A DNA stretch of 23,176 bases. It comes from Physocladia obscura. Lineage: Eukaryota > Chytridiomycota > Chytridiomycetes > Chytridiales > Chytriomycetaceae. Shown piece by piece: positions 17,893 through 23,176 of this stretch; the stretch's first letter is position 1; the number at the start of each line of letters is the position of its first letter. The stretch covers positions 1 through 23,176 of the forward strand of contig JADGJH010000261.1 of NCBI GenBank assembly GCA_027596945.1. The letters run 5' to 3'. Under the pieces are notes generated by a model. The model saw only the letters and a program-made list of their open reading frames with translations. It ran no database searches and was not told the origin of the DNA. A program made the translations under genes and the position numbers.

Positions 17893-18923
17893 ATTTCAAA
17901 GCATTTGTTGCAACAGTTGTGTTGTTTGCTCATCAATGTCTGTTGTGTTTTTTGAAAAGACTCGTTAGCAGTAAATAAGAAAGGCTCATCATTGCCATAT
18001 GAGTATTTGCTGTTCCCATTAACTAATTCCACAAAGAGGCCAAACTTTTCAACATGACTTCAGATTTGTCAAGAGTATATTTTCCGTCTCTAGAACTGCT
18101 CTGCCTTTAATGTTTTGTTTTGCTACATTCCAGATTCCTTGCACCACCTCTTCAACATTATCCCCCTCGACAGTCACATTGGCCATTCTGTCCCCATTTT
18201 TTTGTTTTTTTGATTCCTTGATCCATGGCTGCAGCATCAATCTGTACACTTTTGGCATTTCAAATGAAAACTCAGATTTGAGTTTTGAAAACTCAGAAAT
18301 GGGATATTAGGTGGAAAACTCGCAATATTAAAGCAAATTGGTTAAAAGTTGTCGCTGGCAAAAAATGAGCAAGTCACAAATGATCCATTTTCACCCAAAA
18401 ACAAAGTTCAAGTTGAACTTCAGATTGCATTTCAGAAATGACTGATGACAATCCATTGGATAAGGATGAACCTCCAGGATCTGATGGCTCAAACTCCCTA
18501 TTGACAAATCAATAACACAAAGTTCACTGCCACAGTCACTGAGAGAAAACTCAGCAAAGGAGGCAGCAAGACAGTTCCAGAAAACAAACTCTTGACAATC
18601 ACAAGTATCAAAAGCAATTATTGGGGTATGTACATGTAAGTTTTCATAAAAAATGTATGCATAATTCTTATATTGCAATCAGAGGCAGAACAAACTCTGT
18701 GAAGTATTTGGAAAGATTGGCAGACCAACTTCATTCCTCACTTACCACAAACCAAACAAAAGAGTCAAAACAGAGACATATTCACTGTTGACACAATCTG
18801 AATTTGAGGAGTTTCTCAAGTACATCTATGGATCAAAGGTGGGGAACTGGGTGGTTGTTGTGGAGTTTGGCTCAGCATCAAAAGCAGTTGCTGAGATCTC
18901 CACTGCTCACCCCAAAATTTTTA
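17893..18923. other. Decayed repeat island with unassigned open stretches
   Basis: No intact gene. A minus-strand stretch 18258-18049 (contains MANVTVEGDNVEEVVQGIWN) and a plus-strand stretch of about 18710-18920 (contains TQSEFEEFLKYIYGSKVGNW) are open and protein-like but unrecognised. The latter ends at the left edge of the Tc1 element, so it may be the sequence the element inserted into. CpG is rare throughout. Confidence 0.35.
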
Positions 18924-19948
18924 TTAATATTTCGTTATCTTCCCCCCCAAACAAACACTCTCTCTCAATCTATTCTCCATGGAGTCTAGAAGTGATTCAC
19001 ATGGCTCCATGTCAATTTCATCCCAAATTTGAAAAATTTGATCAGTTAGCTGATCTTTTGTGCCAGGAATCCCAAATTTTTTTTGCATCTGATGCTTAAT
19101 TACATGCCATAAATTTTCAATAGGGTTTAGGCTGGGACTGCTGGGGGCTATTCAAGGACGGGAACTCTCTGGTTTGCAAGAAATTCCATGACCAAATTTG
19201 TCTTATGGCAAGGTGCATTGTCTTGCATAAACACCAGATTGACCCTGTACTTGCGTTTAGCAGCGTGTATCTCAGGTATTAGGTAGTCCTCTAGCAGTTT
19301 CTTATATGTGTGTTGGTTTTGGTTGCCCTTGAGGGCAACCAGAGGTCCAAGACCGAAACCACTGAAACACCCCCAGAACATGACCGAAAAATCACCTTGC
19401 TGCAATTGAAGATTTATTGGCAGATTCTCTTTTGGGACACTAGAGTGAACATGAAAGTAGAGGTCTTTTCCCTTCAGGAATTTCCGCACTGTAGTTTCAT
19501 CGCTCCAAATTGTGTCGCTCACCAAAAGGTTGACATCTTTGAGATGAACCTTCGCAAATTCCAGCCTTTTCATACGATTTGCATTAGATAACAGAGGCTT
19601 CTTCAAGCCTTTGCATAGAATCAGGCTGTTTTCTAATTCAAATCAGTTGATGGTTGATTTTGACAGAATGTGGATGTGGGGGCTGAGACAATTTGCCAGC
19701 TCCACTTTCACATCTCTGACTGACATTAGAGAATTTTCTTCAACCACCTTCTTCAACTGAAGCCCAACGCAGCCATCTGTGACCTTTTTATGAAGTTTTG
19801 GTTTTAGTGGTAAATTGCAAATTTGACAATAGCGGCGGAACCACTTGCAAATGGCCTCCCTGGATTTACCCACTCATTTGCTGATATAACTCCACTCACA
19901 TCCCGCAGCCTTGAGTTTGATTATAAGCTGCTGGGCTTCGGTGTACAT
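18924..19948 (-). mobile_element. Tc1/mariner transposon, transposase disabled
   Basis: Reading the minus strand from ATG 19948, one frame gives an N-terminal helix-turn-helix (EAQQLIIKLKAAGCEWSYIS, then VGKSREAICKWFRRY). It continues to the DDE core: WSDETTVRKF with the first Asp, and VFMQDNAPCHK with the second. TGA stops interrupt at 19876-19874 and 19645-19643. The frame ends at 19148, where a frameshift plus TGG-to-TAG type damage separates it from the C-terminal part in another frame (APSSPSLNPIENLWHVIKHQ), which carries the third catalytic residue, Glu of NPIE. That frame ends at TAA 18926-18924. It is about 340 residues when read through, the usual Tc1 size. CpG content is normal, unlike its flanks. 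Termini are poorly resolved: C-runs followed by AAAA occur on both sides (18911-18955, 19951-19979), but I cannot fix the inverted repeats or TA duplication. Confidence 0.92.
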
Positions 19949-20075
19949 GCTTGGGGGGGTGGTACATTTTTTTGGGACAAATGGTACCATGATATAATAT
20001 TTCTGGAGCAAGTTCTATGTGCAGACAGTATAAACCTTCTCACAATAAAAAACATGAAGCACAGGTATCCAAAAA

Positions 20076-20937
20076 ATGATACCTACAGTTAGTATAACAC
20101 TAAAAGAGGCACTCCTTAAGAAAAATAAAGAGGAAAAAACACTTCCAGAAAAGCAGACAGTCATAAGTCCAAACCCATTTGCAGGAAAAGACCTAAAAAT
20201 AGAATGGAAATCCAACTATGGCATAAATTTAATGGGCAGAATCAATGAAATTATGCAAGAAGATGGAGTATTGCTATTTAAAACAGCACACCTAAAATGC
20301 TAGCAGCAATTGGCACAAATAATGGCAGTAAAATCACTAAAGATCAAATATGCAGTGATGGCTCATACATAAGAAACAAAGATGGAACTCCTAGCATGGC
20401 AGAAGGTATATATGTCAACAGTGGAAGAAACACAAGCAAAATATTAGCTTTAAAACAAATAGATGGGCATCCTCCACTAAAGCTGAAAGAATTACATCTC
20501 AAATTGTATTAATTGCCAGAGGGGAAGCAGAAATAATGATAGATAGTGCAAATGTAATAACAGAATACAACAACCTACAGAAACAAGGTTGGCAAATGCA
20601 ACAAAGAGACCTATGGCAAAAAGAAGATTCATATGGTGCTGTAATTACAGCCCAGATAGCAAGAAATAGAAAAGGGCCTCCAGCAGTTTACACTAAAGTT
20701 GAAGCACACTCAGACATTGTGGGCAATGAGGCAGCTGATTTTTTTGCAACAGCAGGTCATAAGGAAGAAGAAATTACAACAAAAGCAGAAGCGCAGTCAC
20801 ACATCAAATTTTGCCCCAAAATATCAGGAAGAATAATTGAAGTACAGCTCAGAAAGAATCTCAACACAGTTAAAAGAATTTATGAACACATTAACAACCA
20901 GCACACAAGCACATCAAAGAACTACAAGACAAAATAA
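20076..20937 (+). pseudogene. Retroelement RNase H relic
   Basis: Three overlapping frames together cover a type-1 RNase H domain. The first (20076-20303) is a Lys-rich segment (NPFAGKDLKIEWKSNYG). The second (20297-20512) contains SDGSYIRNKDGTPSMAEG, where the Asp of DGSY is the first catalytic residue. A one-base shift leads to KAERITSQIVLIARG with the second (Glu of KAE), then MIDSANVITEY with the third (Asp of IDS), and KVEAHSDIVGNEAADFFAT with the terminal His and Asp. All four acidic positions are therefore present, but in different frames. RNase H following a polymerase is typical of LINE-type (I, Tad, Jockey-like) and other retroelements; no reverse transcriptase is visible upstream, where the Tc1 copy lies. 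CpG is depleted. Confidence 0.8.
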
Positions 20938-21294
20938 ATTTTGGCTTAACATTCACAATGCTCCAACAGGAAATTAAATCCACATCTTGGCAAACATCAC
21001 AGAAACACACCTACAATTTCAAACACTATGCAAATAAATTACATAATAAGCTACCACTACAAACAATAATGGCAAGGAACAAGCCAAACTAAGACTCACA
21101 ATTAGAAATGTGACACATTGCTCAGATGATGACACACAAAATACAAAGGATTGAATAGAGGCACTTAGAACATAACACACAGAATTTGCCATAGAATGTG
21201 AAGGACGTACAACCAGAAACCACAGAGCAGAGAAAAATGAAACCTGCACAAAGTATGTCTCAGAGAATAAAGAACAACAAATGGTAAAATTTGA

Positions 21295-21657
21295 CAGGGA
21301 AATGAAAATTTTGTCTACAAAATAACAACTTACAAAAGAGATCAAAAAAAGAGAGTCAAACACAATGCAAAAACAAAAAAAGCATATGAAATACTTAGAA
21401 CAATCAATGATGCAAATGCAGAGCCACAATCAGAAAAAGAAAATGTTATGGCTGAAGATATGTTAATGAATAGTAACACAATACACTCAATGAAAGGATC
21501 AGCAGAGCTGCAACCAATAAGACCTGCACTAATTATACTGGAAAATACAGATATAAACTACAAGGAAGCAGAAGAAATTACTGATGAAATGAGAGAAGAT
21601 GGGAAAAAGCATGCAAAGAAATACATGAACACACAACACAAAGTTTTTGTGCATTAA
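21295..21657 (+). pseudogene. Lys/Glu-rich open stretch downstream of RNase H
   Basis: An open frame follows a TGA at 21292-21294 and ends in TAA at 21655-21657. It is rich in Lys, Glu and Thr (KITTYKRDQKKRVKHNAK, then YKEAEEITDEMREDGKKHAK). It has the same A-rich coding strand and CpG depletion as the RNase H relic 350 bp upstream, so it probably belongs to the same retroelement or to another repeat. The family is not recognised. Confidence 0.3.
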
Positions 21658-23176
21658 AAAATGGATTGACTTGTGTGTTTAAAATAAAAATGCAACAAAT
21701 TTCCCATTTTCTTTGATTGCAGACCACAGAAGCATTCAGTTATCTTCTTTTGACAGATCAAACAGTGGCACAGTGCTGTAAATTTTCTGCACATGTCGGA
21801 GCAATCTAACTGGCAACAATGCTGGCCACATTAAATTGTCATTGCATTCAAGGACTGATTATGAGAATGCTGTTGCTGAATATATACTTGGATGATATAA
21901 TAATTTTGATTCAGCTGGAGTCAATGGAAAGATGAGCCAGAATCTGCTAGATCAGCTCCTTTGGCATGGTAAGAAGTGGGATATACATTGTTTTGTCCTC
22001 TATTTCAAGATTTTTTGTTTTGGAAATTGCTTAGCCCCAGAAAATGAATACACACACAACAAATATACAGAGCCTTTTATTTCAGACATAGACTTTGAAA
22101 AAAATCCTAAAAAATATGAACCTGATACTTTTTCTCAGTAAAAGCTTGACTGTAAAGTTTGGAAGCGAAATTTTATAAGCTGCTTCAGTTATTAACTAAT
22201 AAATTTTGAACTGTTTTATATTGCCATACATTCAATGTATGAGCTTCTGTTTTCATAGAAAAAATTTTTTTTTAAAATATAGAAAAAAAGCGCCATAAAG
22301 AGACATGTATTCTGAGTGGAAAACAAGCAGAAATTCAAAGCAGAACTTGATATAAGCAATCAAAATAAAAAATAAAAAAACTAAAATCAGAGTTGCAAAG
22401 TATCAGTCAGTGGGTTTAAGAGTGAAAATCAGAGTACCAGAGAAAAAATTGGAGCAGCAGAGCAAAAATTGAAGTTGTAGGTGGTTGATCAGAGTAACAC
22501 AATAATGAGAATGGTTGCACAATAAGCAAAGATGCTTGGTTCAAATGGTGGCATGACACTAAGAAGTTATACAGAACTTACCAGAAGCAGCAGGGTAGCA
22601 AAAAATTGGCACTGGGGTGTGATGCTGCACTTGTTTTTGTGTCCTGTATCTTCAATTTACAATTGAGTTTTCTTTTTTTTATTGATTTTCATAATGTATA
22701 TTCAAAATGTACAAAAAGTTCTGGGGTTAATGAGTGACAGGGGAAAAACAAACCACCACACATCCCATTCTTTTCAATAAAAACAACCACAATACCCACA
22801 TGACAAGTTTACATCTTTTAAAGATTACAATGAATGGATTATCCTCACACATGCATACATTCAATCTGTACAAAAGTGAAAACAAGAGGATCTTTAGAGA
22901 GATTACCAACATTGCAAAAACTGATAATACTATGCGTGAGGCAGCTGAAATTGCTGTGCGCACAAACAAATCAGATGTGTGTTGAAGTAATGCAATTCTG
23001 TGGTGAGAGATGTGTATTACAAAACAAGTAGTGCAAAATAAATGTTTCTTCATTAATTGAAGGTTTATTTGTTTCTTCTCAAATATAAGAAAGAAACTGT
23101 TTGTTAATAATATAATTTTGCAAAATGGCAAAATGGACAAAATTTGAATAAGTTAAAATATAAAAATAGCTTTATT
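21658..23176. other. CpG-poor terminal island, no intact gene
   Basis: Two short plus-strand open pieces are protein-like. At about 21910-22141, a stretch ending in SDIDFEKNPKKYEPDTFSQ and a stop could be two exons joined across a GTAAGA...CTTAG intron (about 21969-22034). At 22734-22985, a stretch contains FREITNIAKTDNTMREAAEI. Neither is recognised. The rest is AT-rich, with about seven CG dinucleotides in 1.5 kb. Confidence 0.35.

Noticed and set aside
1..23176. CRISPR array, operon or prophage structure
   Set aside because: No regularly spaced repeats, no ribosome-binding-site pattern, and pervasive spliceosomal introns show a eukaryotic nuclear locus.

Overview
The window is nuclear DNA of an AT-rich, intron-dense eukaryote. 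It is most likely an early-diverging fungus, and a chytrid is my best guess. The reasons are genes with many 45-120 bp GT-AG introns, polyQ-rich proteins, a fungal-type WOPR (Gti1/Pac2/Wor1) transcription factor, a fungal-style DnaJ-like membrane protein and Tc1/mariner debris. The taxon is an inference. I see no rRNA, tRNA or CRISPR array. All gene models were assembled by hand from open frames, splice consensus and phase arithmetic.

Layout. 1-1.3 kb is CpG-poor repeat debris with a minus-strand relic gene. 1.66-4.70 kb (+) is a four-exon gene for a 930-residue, mostly disordered protein that opens with a paxillin-like LD motif. 5.81-7.03 kb (+) is a PH-domain protein that opens with a related leucine-rich box. 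7.03-8.76 kb is a second decayed island, interrupted by a 496-bp CpG-rich MITE. 8.88-11.98 kb (+) encodes a secreted, single-pass membrane protein with beta-propeller-like repeats. It is followed after 80 bp by a 190-residue unknown protein (12.06-12.77 kb, +). 13.83-15.48 kb (+) is the WOPR regulator in six inferred exons. On the minus strand lie a small hypothetical gene (15.66-15.97 kb) and a three-exon DnaJ-like protein (16.22-16.95 kb) that has lost its HPD motif.

From 16.96 kb to the end there is a repeat island. It holds a frameshifted DDE transposase relic, a Tc1/mariner element with in-frame stops (18.92-19.95 kb, minus), a frameshifted retroelement RNase H (20.08-20.94 kb) and several unrecognised open stretches.

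The strongest large-scale pattern is compositional. Genes, the Tc1 copy and the MITE carry normal numbers of CpG, while the flanking islands have almost none, as expected if old repeats were cytosine-methylated and deaminated. The genes do not form an obvious pathway. Two encode putative adhesion or cortex-type proteins (LD-like box, PH), one a surface receptor-like protein and one a developmental regulator. I found no clearly new multi-gene system; the most novel leads are the paired LD-like N-termini and the HPD-less J protein.
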